A stretch of DNA of 64,000 bases from Pseudomonas shahriarae (GCF_014268455.2 NZ_CP077085.1:5373001-5437000), one strand, 5' to 3'; counted from the first letter of the stretch, positions 31,538 to 40,548 are shown. Program-made: numbers and translations. The notes: generated from the sequence alone by a model not told the origin.

Positions 31538-32071
31538 TCAGCGTGGCGCTGCGGTACGGATTTCACCGTTGGCCAATCGTGTAGCGCTGTTGCCCAGCGG
31601 GTCTTCGGCATTCAGGTCGGCGCCCTGGGCCTTGAGCGCATCGAGCAGTTCGACGCGCTTGAACAGCCCGGCATACATGGCCGCCGTCTGTCCGGCGCCG
31701 TTGCGTTGGTCGGGGTTGCAGGCGGTGCCCAGCAAACGCCGGGCAATGCGCAACTCGCCCTTGAAGATCGCGCCCATCAGCGCCGTATTGCCGCGTTTAT
31801 CCTGCACACAGGCATCGGCACCGGCTGCCAGCAGTTGCTCCACGGCCGGTTCGTGCCCGTGATAGGCGCTGAGGATCAGCGCGGTGTAGCCCTTGTCATC
31901 GACGGTATTCAGGGAATAGCCGGATTCGATAAAAGTCTTGAGCATTTCCACGTCGCCACGTCGGGCAGCGTCGAAGTAGTAATCCTGTAACTGCGCCTTG
32001 AGGGCCTGCGGGTCGGCGAACACACTCAAGGACCAGCAGGCCAGTAGTGCCCCTATAAAGTTACGCATCAT
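31538..32071 (-). CDS. ankB: periplasmic ankyrin-repeat protein (AnkB-like)
   Basis: A 177-residue protein with signal peptide MMRNFIGALLACWSLSVFA and about four ankyrin repeats in the mature part (AARRGDVEMLKTFIESG, DDKGYTALILSAYHG, DKRGNTALMGAIFKG, NGAGQTAAMYAGLFK). The start at 32071 is preferred since AGAGG lies 7 bases upstream; ATGs at 32077 and 32068 are alternatives. In P. aeruginosa ankB follows katB and is needed for full catalase activity, which fits this arrangement, 75 bp downstream of katB with a REP between. Confidence 0.9.
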   Translation of the reverse strand: MMRNFIGALLACWSLSVFADPQALKAQLQDYYFDAARRGDVEMLKTFIESGYSLNTVDDKGYTALILSAYHGHEPAVEQLLAAGADACVQDKRGNTALMGAIFKGELRIARRLLGTACNPDQRNGAGQTAAMYAGLFKRVELLDALKAQGADLNAEDPLGNSATRLANGEIRTAAPR

Positions 32072-32090
32072 CAACATCCTCTGCAGGTCC

Positions 32091-32136
32091 CTGTAGGAGC
32101 GAGCTTGAACTGGCGGCGACAAGCTCGTTCCTACAG
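32091..32136. repeat. REP pair between katB and ankB
   Basis: CTGTAGGAGCGAGCTTG and CAAGCTCGTTCCTACAG form a 17-bp stem (one mismatch) around 12 bases. Being inside the katB-ankB unit, it may affect message stability. Confidence 0.8.
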
Positions 32137-32146
32137 GAGGGGTGGA

Positions 32147-33691
32147 TTAGTCGGTCAGCTTTTCAGCCAGTGCCTTGACCCGCGCCAGATCGCCCTTGGC
32201 CACTTTGGCCACGCCCGTGCCGTACTCCGGGTCGGCCTTGTAGAGGAATGACAGGATGATGTGCTTGCTGACGTCATCCGTGGTTGCCAGGGAGCCACCG
32301 AAGTTTTCGATCAAGTCCTGGCGCTCTTTCTTGCTGTAGGAACGATACAAGTCGCCCGCCTGCTTGAAGTTCTGCTCGCGCTGGATTTTCACCTGCTGGG
32401 TGCTGCCGGCCAGGGGCGTCTGGCTGTAACGCGCACTTTGCGGCTCTTCCCGCGGCATCAGGCGGCTTGGCTGGTAGTTCACGCCCGTGCTGGTCTTGCC
32501 AAAGTTCATCGCACCATCCTGGTTGCCGTTATTGACGCTGACCCGTGGAGCGTTGATCGGCAGTTGCAGGGCATTGGCGCCCAGACGGTACATTTGCGTA
32601 TCGGCATAGGAGAACACCCGACCTTGTAACAAGCGGTCCTCCGACGGTTCGATACCTGGTACCAGGTTGGCCGGGGCCATGGCCACTTGCTCGGTTTCCT
32701 GGAAGACATTGGCCGGATTGCGGTTCAGCACCATTTGCCCGACTTTGCGCTCGGGAACATCGGGCCAGATCTTGGTGGCATCCAGGGGGTCGAAATCAAA
32801 CTTGGCCAGTTCTTCAGGCTTGAGCACTTGCACATACAGGTCCCACTTGGGGAAGTCGCCCTTGTTGATGTGAGTAACCAAGTCGTTGGTCATATGGCTG
32901 TAATCACGCCCTTGCACTTGCACGACCTCCTTGGGGTCCAGGTTCTTGATGCCTTGCAAGCTCTTCCAGTGAAACTTGACGTAGTGCACTTCACCCTTGG
33001 CATTGATCAACTTGTAGGCATGTACGCCATTGCCGTCCATCTCCCGGTAACTGGCCGGTGTACCGGAGTCCGAGTACAACTCGGTGAGTGTGCGGGTGGA
33101 CTCTGGAACATGGGAGAAGAAGTCGAAACGACGGGAGTCGTCATCCAGGTTAGTGCGCGGGTCGGGCTTGAAGGCATGCACCATGTCCGGGAACTTGATG
33201 GCATCGCGGATAAAGAACGTCGGGAAGTTGTTGCCGACCAGGTCCCAGTTACCTTCGGCGGTATAGAACTTGGTGGCGAAGCCGCGCGGGTCGCGCAGGG
33301 TTTCCGGGGAGTGGTTGCCGTGGACGACGGCAGAGAAACGCACAAACACCGGCGTGGCCTCACCGGCGGCAAACACTTTGGCCTTGGTCAGGTCGCTGAG
33401 GTTGTCGGTGACGGTGAAGGTGCCGTGGGCGCCGGTGCCGCGGGCATGCACCACGCGCTCGGGGATACGCTCACGATCAAAACGCTGCAGCTTCTGGATC
33501 AGTTGCACATCCTGCAGCAAGACCGGGCCGTTTGCGCCGGCGGTCTGCGAGTTCTGGTTATCACCCACCGCTGCACCATTATCGCGGGTCAGGTTGGCGG
33601 CACTGACGGCTAACGACAACAGGCTGGTACTGGCAATCAAAAGCACATTGCGCGCAGCAATAGACCTGCGACTAATAAGGTTTTTCATCAT
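32147..33691 (-). CDS. katB: periplasmic catalase KatB
   Basis: Haem catalase that destroys hydrogen peroxide. The 514-residue precursor has a signal peptide of about 32 residues (twin-Arg absent, SRRS present, ending LAVSAAN). The catalytic His is in ERVVHARGTGAHG, with FSAVVHGNHSPETLRDPRGF, FFIRDAIKFPDMVHAFKPDP, and the haem-ligand Tyr in FSYADTQMYRLG. Small-subunit clade. Position with ankB downstream and mscL divergent matches P. aeruginosa katB, which is OxyR-induced; no clear OxyR site was identified here. Confidence 0.96.
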   Translation of the reverse strand: MMKNLISRRSIAARNVLLIASTSLLSLAVSAANLTRDNGAAVGDNQNSQTAGANGPVLLQDVQLIQKLQRFDRERIPERVVHARGTGAHGTFTVTDNLSDLTKAKVFAAGEATPVFVRFSAVVHGNHSPETLRDPRGFATKFYTAEGNWDLVGNNFPTFFIRDAIKFPDMVHAFKPDPRTNLDDDSRRFDFFSHVPESTRTLTELYSDSGTPASYREMDGNGVHAYKLINAKGEVHYVKFHWKSLQGIKNLDPKEVVQVQGRDYSHMTNDLVTHINKGDFPKWDLYVQVLKPEELAKFDFDPLDATKIWPDVPERKVGQMVLNRNPANVFQETEQVAMAPANLVPGIEPSEDRLLQGRVFSYADTQMYRLGANALQLPINAPRVSVNNGNQDGAMNFGKTSTGVNYQPSRLMPREEPQSARYSQTPLAGSTQQVKIQREQNFKQAGDLYRSYSKKERQDLIENFGGSLATTDDVSKHIILSFLYKADPEYGTGVAKVAKGDLARVKALAEKLTD

Positions 33692-33774
33692 GCAATCCTC
33701 TGGTTTTTTTAATGCACTTTTATGGGTGCTTGCCAGAGGCTAGTGATGCTGACGCCAGAAGATAAATAGAAAAC

Positions 33775-33805
33775 CCACACCATCACGATTAAAAAAATAG
33801 TGTGG
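33775..33805. promoter_or_regulatory. inverted repeat upstream of katB
   Basis: CCACACCAT and ATAGTGTGG are complementary at 8 of 9 positions across 13 A-rich bases, 84 bp before the katB start. It may be an operator. It does not fit the full OxyR consensus. Confidence 0.35.
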
Positions 33806-33975
33806 TAAGGCCCTGAAATAACGGGTATTTCGCGCGCGACTGATGGCACTTTGCAAACTATTTGCGTTTTAATGTGTCGATTACAACGAACAGTGTTAAC
33901 CGTTGTGTCGAGCAAGCTCTTGCAGACTGATTTACACTGAGTTCCTCTCCTCTCAACTGTAACAAGGAATAACCT

Positions 33976-34392
33976 ATGGGCGTGATCAGTGAGTTCAAGG
34001 CCTTCGCGGTCAAAGGTAATGTGGTCGACATGGCGGTCGGTATTATCATCGGCGCCGCCTTCGGCAAAATTGTTTCGTCCTTTGTAGGCGACGTGGTGAT
34101 GCCGCCTATCGGTCTGCTGATCGGCGGTGTGGACTTCGGTGATCTGGCAGTAACGCTCAAGGCGGCCCAGGGCGATATTCCGGCGGTGGTCCTGGCCTAC
34201 GGCAAATTCATCCAGAGCATCATCGACTTCGTGATCGTCGCGTTCGCGATCTTCATGGGCGTCAAGGCCATCAACCGCCTCAAGCGTGAAGAAGCGGCTG
34301 CGCCAAGCCTGCCACCGGTGCCCACCAAGGAAGAGGAATTGCTGGGGGAGATCCGCGATCTGCTCAAGGCCCAGAACAACAAGCCGCTGTAG
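33976..34392 (+). CDS. mscL: large-conductance mechanosensitive channel
   Basis: A homopentameric inner-membrane channel that opens on hypo-osmotic shock. The 138 residues start [20 protein letters not shown], whose amphipathic helix and the following [20 protein letters not shown] (TM1, pore-lining) are diagnostic. TM2 is [18 protein letters not shown], followed by the cytoplasmic helix [13 protein letters not shown]. Single gene with a strong terminator; AAGGAATAACCT precedes the ATG. Confidence 0.98.
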   Translation: MGVISEFKAFAVKGNVVDMAVGIIIGAAFGKIVSSFVGDVVMPPIGLLIGGVDFGDLAVTLKAAQGDIPAVVLAYGKFIQSIIDFVIVAFAIFMGVKAINRLKREEAAAPSLPPVPTKEEELLGEIRDLLKAQNNKPL

Positions 34393-34420
34393 CCGATCCG
34401 CAATACCTGTCAGCTACTAA

Positions 34421-34450
34421 AAAGGCGCCTCTCACCGGGCGCCTTTTTTT
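34421..34450. terminator. bidirectional terminator between mscL and fpr
   Basis: Stem AAAGGCGCC/GGCGCCTTT with an 8-base loop has a T7 tract on the plus strand and A-rich flank (TAAAAAGG) that gives T's on the minus strand. It serves both convergent genes and touches the fpr stop codon. Confidence 0.9.
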
Positions 34451-35225
34451 ACCAGTAGTTTTCTACCGCCACCTGCCCTGGCCGACGCGTCAGGCTTAAC
34501 TGCATATCGCGTTGCTTGAGCAATTGCCGGGTGTCATCAATCATCTGCGGGTTGCCGCAAATCATCACCCGCGAATGTTCCGGTGTCAGCGCCACGCCCG
34601 CCGCGCGTTCCAATTCGCCATTTTCGATCAGGGTGGTGATACGCCCATTCAATGCCCCTGGGTGCTGCTCCCGGGTGACGATGGGCAGGTAGGTGAGCTT
34701 ATGGGCGTGTTCGCTCAGGTACTCACGCTCAGCCAGTTCCTTGATAAGGGTCTGGTAAGCCAGCTCCCTGGCTTCCCTGGCGCTATAGACCAGGATGATG
34801 CGCTCGAATTTTTCCCAGACTTCAAAGTCCTGCAGGATCGACAGAAACGGCGCAATCCCGGTGCCCGTGCCCAGCAGCCACAAGTCGCGGCCATCGACAA
34901 AGCGGTTCAGGGTCAAGAAACCCGTGGCCTGTCGCTCCACCAGCAGCTCATCACCCACCCGCAGGCGGCTCAACTCACTGGTGAACTCACCGCCCGGCAC
35001 CACAATCGAGAAAAACTCAAGAAACTCGTCGAAGGGCGACGACACCACCGAATAGGCACGCCACACCAGGCTTCCATCGGGCTTGGTCACACCCAGGCGC
35101 ACAAACTGCCCGGCGACAAAGCGAAAACCCGCGTCGCGAGTGGTCCGCAGGGTAAACAGGCTGGGGGTCAACGACTGCACATCAAGCAAGGTCTGGCGTG
35201 TGAATTTTTCCGCACTGGCCGTCAT
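34449..35225 (-). CDS. fpr: ferredoxin/flavodoxin-NADP reductase
   Basis: FAD enzyme that moves electrons between NADPH and ferredoxin or flavodoxin. The 258 residues start at the ATG at 35225 with GGAGCC upstream. The FAD-binding RAYSVVSSP, the NADP-binding LLGTGTGIAPFLSIL and MICGNPQMIDD and the C-terminal aromatic VENYW (bacterial Fpr signature) are all seen. Pseudomonads have two such genes; the place beside mscL and the LuxR gene matches PP_4646/PA4615 (FprB group) as I recall, rather than the FinR-controlled fprA. No FinR gene is adjacent. Confidence 0.93.
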   Translation of the reverse strand: MTASAEKFTRQTLLDVQSLTPSLFTLRTTRDAGFRFVAGQFVRLGVTKPDGSLVWRAYSVVSSPFDEFLEFFSIVVPGGEFTSELSRLRVGDELLVERQATGFLTLNRFVDGRDLWLLGTGTGIAPFLSILQDFEVWEKFERIILVYSAREARELAYQTLIKELAEREYLSEHAHKLTYLPIVTREQHPGALNGRITTLIENGELERAAGVALTPEHSRVMICGNPQMIDDTRQLLKQRDMQLSLTRRPGQVAVENYW

Positions 35226-35685
35226 GGGGGGCTCCGGTCTACAGGTAACCCCTAGTGTGGCCCAAAGCGGAGCCTGGAAACACCGCTGGTTTGTAGTGAC
35301 ATCCCCATCCAGGGGATTTATCCGAGCAGAAAAGCCGAACGCCCTACACTTGAATATGAAAAAAACAGAGCGATAGCAATATGATTCCAACTAAAAACAT
35401 TTAGCTATTACCTTCTCCCCACAGGCGCTACTTCCCACTAACAATCATCGGTGGCACGCTGCCAGACTTCTCGGCAAATCAATGAAAAACAAGATATTAA
35501 ATCTGAATCACGGCCACCGCCCGCCACGTCTCACAAGGTGCGAGGAAGATTATTACCAATAAAAAACGCCCTGCTAAGTGCGAAAATTCCCACCCCAGCA
35601 TTGCATGCTGTCCTACACTCGATTCGTTGGCGCTATGAGGACGTGCGTCGCAAACAATCAGCGTAAAACTCAGGGAGTGTTACCG
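35226..35685. other. 460-bp AT-richer intergenic region between fpr and the LuxR gene
   Basis: Holds the promoters of the divergent fpr and LuxR genes. Composition is distinctly AT-richer than the coding sequence around it (for example 35380-35500). I see no REP, no convincing lux box and no supported small gene. An in-frame extension of the LuxR gene to 35578 has no ribosome site and is not accepted. Confidence 0.6.
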
Positions 35686-36396
35686 ATGGTCAACTGGCGA
35701 AACACACGGTTACCCAAACTTGAAGGTGAAGATGAGGTAACAACGATGTTTGAAGCCGCTCTGAACATTACCTATGAGCTAGGCTTCGAATACTGCGGTT
35801 TTATAATGGGTTCCAATGCTCTCTACCGCCCTAACAGAAGCATCCATCTCAACAACTATCCGGATGAATGGAACAAAATCTACAAAACAGAAAACTACTT
35901 TGAAATGGACCCTTTGGTTATTCACTGTAAGCGCGATGTGCTACCGCTTGTATGGGAAGAGAAAACCTTTTCCGCAGTACCTGACATGTGGGCTCACGTA
36001 CATGCCCAAGGCCTGAATTTCGGCTGGGCCCAGTCGGTGCACGACTTCCGGGGCTTCTTCAGTATGATCAACCTGGGACGACGCAAGGGGCCGGTGCAGG
36101 CCCATGAGCTCTATGAAAAAGCGGGCCAGGTTCTGTGGATATGCCATGCCTTGCATACGGTGGCGGCGCAAACCTACAGCCAGGGGCCGACTTTCCAGTG
36201 CCCCGCCAAACTCACCAGCCGCGAGACAGAGATCCTGCAATGGTCGGCACTGGGCAAAACTGCGGCTGATATCGCCACAATTCTCTGCCTATCGGAACGT
36301 ACCGTCGGATTTCACATCAGCAGTGCGATGAGAAAGCTGGGGGTCAGCAATAAAATCGCCGCCGTGATCAGCGCCGTGAGAAACGGTCTTTTTTAA
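35686..36396 (+). CDS. ppoR: LuxR-family AHL-responsive regulator without LuxI partner (PpoR-like)
   Basis: A 236-residue quorum-sensing regulator. The N-terminal autoinducer domain keeps the canonical ligand residues: W62, Y66, D75, P76, W90 and the Gly near 113 (TraR W57, Y61, D70, P71, W85, G113), so acyl-homoserine-lactone binding is expected, not the altered pocket of plant-signal solos. The GerE-type HTH follows (CPAKLTSRETEILQWSALGK, RTVGFHISSAMRKLGVSN). ATG at 35686 has GGGAG upstream. No synthase gene is in the window. P. putida PpoR (PP_4647) sits beside the same fpr gene, to my memory, so this is probably its orthologue. Confidence 0.88.
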   Translation: MVNWRNTRLPKLEGEDEVTTMFEAALNITYELGFEYCGFIMGSNALYRPNRSIHLNNYPDEWNKIYKTENYFEMDPLVIHCKRDVLPLVWEEKTFSAVPDMWAHVHAQGLNFGWAQSVHDFRGFFSMINLGRRKGPVQAHELYEKAGQVLWICHALHTVAAQTYSQGPTFQCPAKLTSRETEILQWSALGKTAADIATILCLSERTVGFHISSAMRKLGVSNKIAAVISAVRNGLF

Positions 36397-36572
36397 GCGC
36401 AACCGGCTCAAATCCTCTTGAAAACACCGAATGTAATCCCGGTGAAAAAAACGTAACATTTACGGCCAGTTCTGAGTGATGACGCCGCTCGTCAAAGCCC
36501 GCGTCGCAGTCCACTCAGAAGGTTCCTCGCCTAGCCTGGAACACCCGTCGATTATCCAGAGTTTCCCCCGCC

Positions 36573-37697
36573 ATGCCCCTGCTCGATAGCCCCTTCGCCC
36601 AACTCGACCTGATCCGCCAGCCCGAGCAGCCAAACGAACCGCTGCAAGCCTTCGATGCGGCTGACGAGTATCTGCTCGCCTATCTGGCGGAGCAGCAACC
36701 GGCCAGCAGCACCCGCGTGCTGGTGCTCAATGACAGCTTTGGCGCGCTGGCGGCCAGCCTTGAAGGGCAGATGTGTGTCACCACCAGTGGCGATTCGTTT
36801 CTAGGCACCCAAGCGTTGCAAAAAAACCTGGTACGCAACCACAAGACCTTCGATGCCGTGTCGTTCGTGCCTGCCAGCCAGGTGCCGAGCGGGCCCTTCG
36901 ACCGCGTGCTGATCCGAGTGCCGAAAACCCTGGCGCTGCTGGAAGAACAACTGATCCGCCTGCAAGGCCAACTGGCGCCCGGCGCCGAAGTGATCGCAGG
37001 CGCCATGGTCAAGCATCTGCCCCGCGCCGCCGGTGAACTGCTGGAGCGCTACATCGGGCCGATGCACGCGTCGCTGGCAGTGAAAAAGGCCCGGTTGCTG
37101 ATTGCCACCCTGGCTGATCGGCCCCGGGTGGTCTCGCCCTACCCCACGCGTTATCGCCTGGACGCGCCGGCCATCGAGCTGCTCAACCACGCCAATGTGT
37201 TCTGCCGTGAAGGCCTGGACATCGGCACCCGTGCCTTTCTGCCGCACCTGCCATCCAACCTGGGCAGCGCCCGCGTGGCGGACCTGGGTTGCGGCAATGG
37301 GGTCCTGGCCATCGCCAGTGCCCTGCAAAACCCCGAGGCGCAGTACACCTTGGTGGACGAATCCTATATGGCTGTGCAATCGGCCGCCGAGAACTGGCGC
37401 GCGGCGCTGGGTGAGCGGCCAGTGACGATTCGCCCCGGCGACGGCCTGGCGGACCAGGAGCCGCAATCGTTGGACGTGGTGCTGTGCAACCCACCGTTCC
37501 ACCAGCAACAGGTGGTGGGGGACTTCCTCGCCTGGCGCATGTTCCAGCAGGCCCGCGAGGCACTGGTGGTGGGCGGCGCCTTGTATATCGTCGGCAACCG
37601 TCACCTGGGTTATCACAGCAAGCTGGCGCGGCTGTTCCGTGGTGTGGAGCAGGTCGCGGCGACGCCCAAGTTCGTGATCCTCAAGGCACGCAAGTAA
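36573..37697 (+). CDS. rlmG: 23S rRNA (guanine-1835-N2)-methyltransferase
   Basis: Modifies G1835 of 23S rRNA using S-adenosylmethionine. The 374-residue protein has two related Rossmann halves typical of RlmG/RsmC. The N-terminal half is non-catalytic, and the C-terminal half has the SAM-binding VADLGCGNGVLAIA (about 230) and the NPPF motif in VVLCNPPFHQ (about 303-309) that holds the target base. The length fits RlmG. Gene ends convergent to the cio operon. Confidence 0.95.
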   Translation: MPLLDSPFAQLDLIRQPEQPNEPLQAFDAADEYLLAYLAEQQPASSTRVLVLNDSFGALAASLEGQMCVTTSGDSFLGTQALQKNLVRNHKTFDAVSFVPASQVPSGPFDRVLIRVPKTLALLEEQLIRLQGQLAPGAEVIAGAMVKHLPRAAGELLERYIGPMHASLAVKKARLLIATLADRPRVVSPYPTRYRLDAPAIELLNHANVFCREGLDIGTRAFLPHLPSNLGSARVADLGCGNGVLAIASALQNPEAQYTLVDESYMAVQSAAENWRAALGERPVTIRPGDGLADQEPQSLDVVLCNPPFHQQQVVGDFLAWRMFQQAREALVVGGALYIVGNRHLGYHSKLARLFRGVEQVAATPKFVILKARK

Positions 37698-37705
37698 ACC
37701 CAGGC

Positions 37706-37730
37706 AAAAAAAACCCTCCGCAAGGAGGGT
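37706..37730 (-). terminator. terminator after the cio operon
   Basis: Stem ACCCTCC/GGAGGGT with loop GCAA runs on the minus strand into eight T's. It lies 18 bp after the DUF2474 stop and also close to the rlmG stop. Confidence 0.9.
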
Positions 37731-37747
37731 CATAAAGGTGCGGGATG

Positions 37748-37915
37748 TCAGTGGGTGCTCAGGCCCGCGGCGTTCATGAACATGCGCATCAGGCTGGCCA
37801 CCACGAACAGGGCCAGGACGCTGCCGGTCCAGATCATCGCCAGCCAGCCCAGGCGCTGCCACAGCGGCTTTTTCTCGGCCTGTTCGATCTCGTCCAGTGA
37901 AGGTTTACCGGTCAT
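37748..37915 (-). CDS. DUF2474 small membrane subunit of the cio oxidase
   Basis: A 55-residue protein, MTGKPSLDEIEQAEKKPLWQ at the start, then one membrane helix (RLGWLAMIWTGSVLALFVVA) and a short C-terminal tail ending GLSTH. It is the third gene of cioA-cioB, 12 bp after cioB, with AGGAGGCTTGGACC as ribosome site. Single-helix proteins in this place (CydX, CydH) are needed for stability of bd-type oxidases. The same role is inferred here. The stop at 37748 is followed by the operon terminator. Confidence 0.9.
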   Translation of the reverse strand: MTGKPSLDEIEQAEKKPLWQRLGWLAMIWTGSVLALFVVASLMRMFMNAAGLSTH

Positions 37916-37927
37916 GGTCCAAGCCTC

Positions 37928-38935
37928 CTAGTGATAGCCGTCTTCATGGGTCACCTTGCCGCGGAACACGTAGTAGCTCCAGAAGGTGTAACCCAGGATG
38001 AACGGGATGATGAACAGCGTGCCCACCAGCATAAAGCCCTGGCTCTGTGGCGGCGCGGCAGCCTCCCAGATCGAGACCGACGGCGGGATGATGTTCGGCC
38101 ACAGGCTGATGCCCAGGCCGCTGTAGCCCAGGAAGATCAACACCAGCGTCAACAGGAACGGCGCGTAATGGGCGTTGCGGGCCACGGCACGCACCAGCGC
38201 ATACATGGTCACCAACACCAGGATCGGCACCGGCAGGAACCAGAACAGGTTCGGCAGGGTGAACCAGCGCGAGGCGATGTCCGGGTGGGCCAGGGGCGTC
38301 CAGATGCTGACAATGCCAATTACCGCCAACACCACGAACGCCAGGGGCCGCGCCAGGTTGTGCATCTGCTCCTGCAACTTGCCTTCGGTCTTCATGATCA
38401 GCCAGGTGCAGCCCAGCAGCGCATACGCCACGATCAGGGCCACGCCGCAGAACAGGGCAAACGGCGAGAGCCAGTCCAGTGAGCCGCCGGCGAACTGGCG
38501 GTCAACCACCGGGATGCCTTCAATGAATGCCCCCAGCGCCACGCCCTGAAAGAAAGTCGCCGCCAGCGAGCCGCCGATAAACGCCTTGTCCCACAGGTGG
38601 CGTTTGTCATCCTTGGCCTTGAAACGGAACTCAAAAGCCACACCACGGAAGATCAGGCCGATCAGCATCAGGATCAGCGGCAGGTACAGCGCCGAGAGCA
38701 CCACCGAGTAGGCCAGCGGGAACGCGCCGAACAACGCCGCGCCCCCCAGCACCAGCCAGGTCTCGTTGCCGTCCCACACCGGGGCGACGGTGTTCATCAT
38801 TACGTCACGGTCGGTCTTGCCCGGGATAAACGGGAAGAGAATGCCGATCCCCAGGTCAAAACCGTCCATGACCACGTACATCATGATGCCGAAGATGATG
38901 ATCACGGCCCAGATCAGCGGAAGATCAATACCCAT
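37928..38935 (-). CDS. cioB: cyanide-insensitive bd-type quinol oxidase, subunit II
   Basis: Partner subunit of the terminal quinol oxidase. 335 residues with eight or nine hydrophobic helices. Visible are the N-terminal YVVMDGFDLGIGILFPFIPG and DGNETWLVLGGAALFGAFPLAYSVVLS split by short loops, which are typical of CydB/CioB, and YTFWSYYVFRGKV near the end. It starts 3 bp after the cioA stop, so translational coupling is likely. Confidence 0.96.
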   Translation of the reverse strand: MGIDLPLIWAVIIIFGIMMYVVMDGFDLGIGILFPFIPGKTDRDVMMNTVAPVWDGNETWLVLGGAALFGAFPLAYSVVLSALYLPLILMLIGLIFRGVAFEFRFKAKDDKRHLWDKAFIGGSLAATFFQGVALGAFIEGIPVVDRQFAGGSLDWLSPFALFCGVALIVAYALLGCTWLIMKTEGKLQEQMHNLARPLAFVVLAVIGIVSIWTPLAHPDIASRWFTLPNLFWFLPVPILVLVTMYALVRAVARNAHYAPFLLTLVLIFLGYSGLGISLWPNIIPPSVSIWEAAAPPQSQGFMLVGTLFIIPFILGYTFWSYYVFRGKVTHEDGYH

Positions 38936-38938
38936 GAC

Positions 38939-40378
38939 TCAATTCCCCTTGTTCAGAGTGTCGCCGTGATCGGCGTCGCCGCTGTCATCGGCCGCCGACA
39001 ATGGACGCGCCGGGGTGCGTTGCTGCCCGGGGCCGCCGTGGGCCGGTTCGGTACTTTCGTGGGTGACCGGGCCTTTGCGCACCAGGCGCATCATGTAGCC
39101 CAGGCCGGCGCCAAACAGGGCGAAGTACACCACCACAAACAGCACCAGGGTGATGCTCATCTGCATCACACTGTGGTTGGAGGACGCGTCCGCCGTGCGC
39201 ATCAAGCCGTAGACCACCCAGGGCTGGCGCCCGATTTCGGTGGTGAACCAGCCGGCCAGGATCGCAATCAACCCCGACGGGCCCATCCACAGCGCCAGGT
39301 ACAGGAACGGTTTGTTGGTGTACAGCCTGTCGCCCTTGCGCAGCCAGAGGCTGAACAGGCCGGTGAAGATCATCAACAGGCCCAGGCCGACCATGATGCG
39401 GAACGACCAGAACACGATGGTCGAGTTGGCGCGATCCTCAGGCGGGAACTCCTTGAGGGCCGGCACTTGCTTGTCCAGGGAGTGGGTAAGGATCAGGCTG
39501 CCCAGGTAGGGGATTTCCACTTTGTACTTGGTGCGCTCTTCCTTCATGTCCGGCCAGCCGAACAGGATCAGCGGGGTCGGCTCGTTACCGACGTTTTCCC
39601 AGTGCCCTTCAATCGCCGCAATTTTCGCCGGCTGGTGCTTGAGGGTGTTGAGGCCGTGGAAGTCACCGATCACCGCCTGGATCGGCGCAACGATCAAGGC
39701 CATCCACATCGCCATCGACAACATGGTGCGGATCGCCGGGTTGTCCTTGCCCCGCAGCAGGTGCCAGGCCGCCGAGGAGCCGACGAAGAACGCGGTGGCG
39801 ACAAACGCTGCCGTGGCCATGTGGGCCAGGCGATAGGGGAACGAAGGGTTGAAAATCACCGCCATCCAGTCGGTTGGAATCACCTGACCATTGACGATTT
39901 CAAAACCTTGGGGGGTCTGCATCCAACTGTTGGAGGCGAGGATCCAGAAGGTCGAGATCAACGTACCGACGGCCACCATCACCGTGGCAAAGAAGTGCAG
40001 CTTGCGCCCGACCTTATTCCAGCCGAACAGCATCACCCCAAGAAAGCCGGCTTCGAGGAAGAACGCGGTGAGTACTTCATAGGTCAGCAAGGGCCCCGTG
40101 ACGGAGCCGGCGAAGTCCGAGAAACGACTCCAGTTGGTACCGAACTGATAGGCCATGACCAGGCCCGAGACCACCCCCATGCCGAAGTTGACGGCAAAGA
40201 TCTTCGACCAGAAATGGTAGAGGTCACGGTAGGTATCGTTGTGGGTCTTGAGCCACAGACCTTCCAGCACCGCAAGGTAACTGGCCAGGCCAATGGTGAT
40301 GGCCGGGAACAGGATATGGAACGAGATGGTGAATGCGAATTGAATTCGGGCGAGATCTAGCGCCTCCAAACCGAACAT
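38939..40378 (-). CDS. cioA: cyanide-insensitive bd-type quinol oxidase, subunit I
   Basis: Haem-bearing subunit that oxidises ubiquinol and reduces oxygen without proton pumping and resists cyanide. 479 residues start at the ATG at 40378 (AGAGGAAG upstream); the longer open frame adds non-homologous residues. The b595 His is in FTISFHILFPAITIG, and GWxTTEIGRQPW-like GWFTTEIGRQPWVVYGLMRT is the conserved bd signature. The Q-loop is short, as in the CIO group. A hydrophilic C-terminal tail rich in Asp and His (DDSGDADHGD) follows the last helix. Confidence 0.96.
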   Translation of the reverse strand: MFGLEALDLARIQFAFTISFHILFPAITIGLASYLAVLEGLWLKTHNDTYRDLYHFWSKIFAVNFGMGVVSGLVMAYQFGTNWSRFSDFAGSVTGPLLTYEVLTAFFLEAGFLGVMLFGWNKVGRKLHFFATVMVAVGTLISTFWILASNSWMQTPQGFEIVNGQVIPTDWMAVIFNPSFPYRLAHMATAAFVATAFFVGSSAAWHLLRGKDNPAIRTMLSMAMWMALIVAPIQAVIGDFHGLNTLKHQPAKIAAIEGHWENVGNEPTPLILFGWPDMKEERTKYKVEIPYLGSLILTHSLDKQVPALKEFPPEDRANSTIVFWSFRIMVGLGLLMIFTGLFSLWLRKGDRLYTNKPFLYLALWMGPSGLIAILAGWFTTEIGRQPWVVYGLMRTADASSNHSVMQMSITLVLFVVVYFALFGAGLGYMMRLVRKGPVTHESTEPAHGGPGQQRTPARPLSAADDSGDADHGDTLNKGN

Positions 40379-40534
40379 AAGTCTTCCTCTGTCAGGTAAT
40401 ACCGGCTGCTGGCTGGGGGCCTGCACCCACTGCCCCCACGGATATGGAGTGTGGCGAATTGCAATTCGTTCTTTTTTTACCAACCACGTAGGGATTCTGG
40501 CCTGTTGGCCGCCACACCAGCGCTGCAATCAGCA

Positions 40535-40548
40535 TTGATCTGGATCAA
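40535..40548. promoter_or_regulatory. ANR/FNR box upstream of cioA
   Basis: TTGATCTGGATCAA is a perfect TTGAT-N4-ATCAA site, 157 bp before the cioA start, in the 343-bp gap (40379-40721) shared with the divergent MFS gene. In P. aeruginosa ANR represses cioAB at low oxygen, which agrees with a site here. Apart from AT-rich patches near 40620-40680, nothing else was recognised in the gap. Confidence 0.85.
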
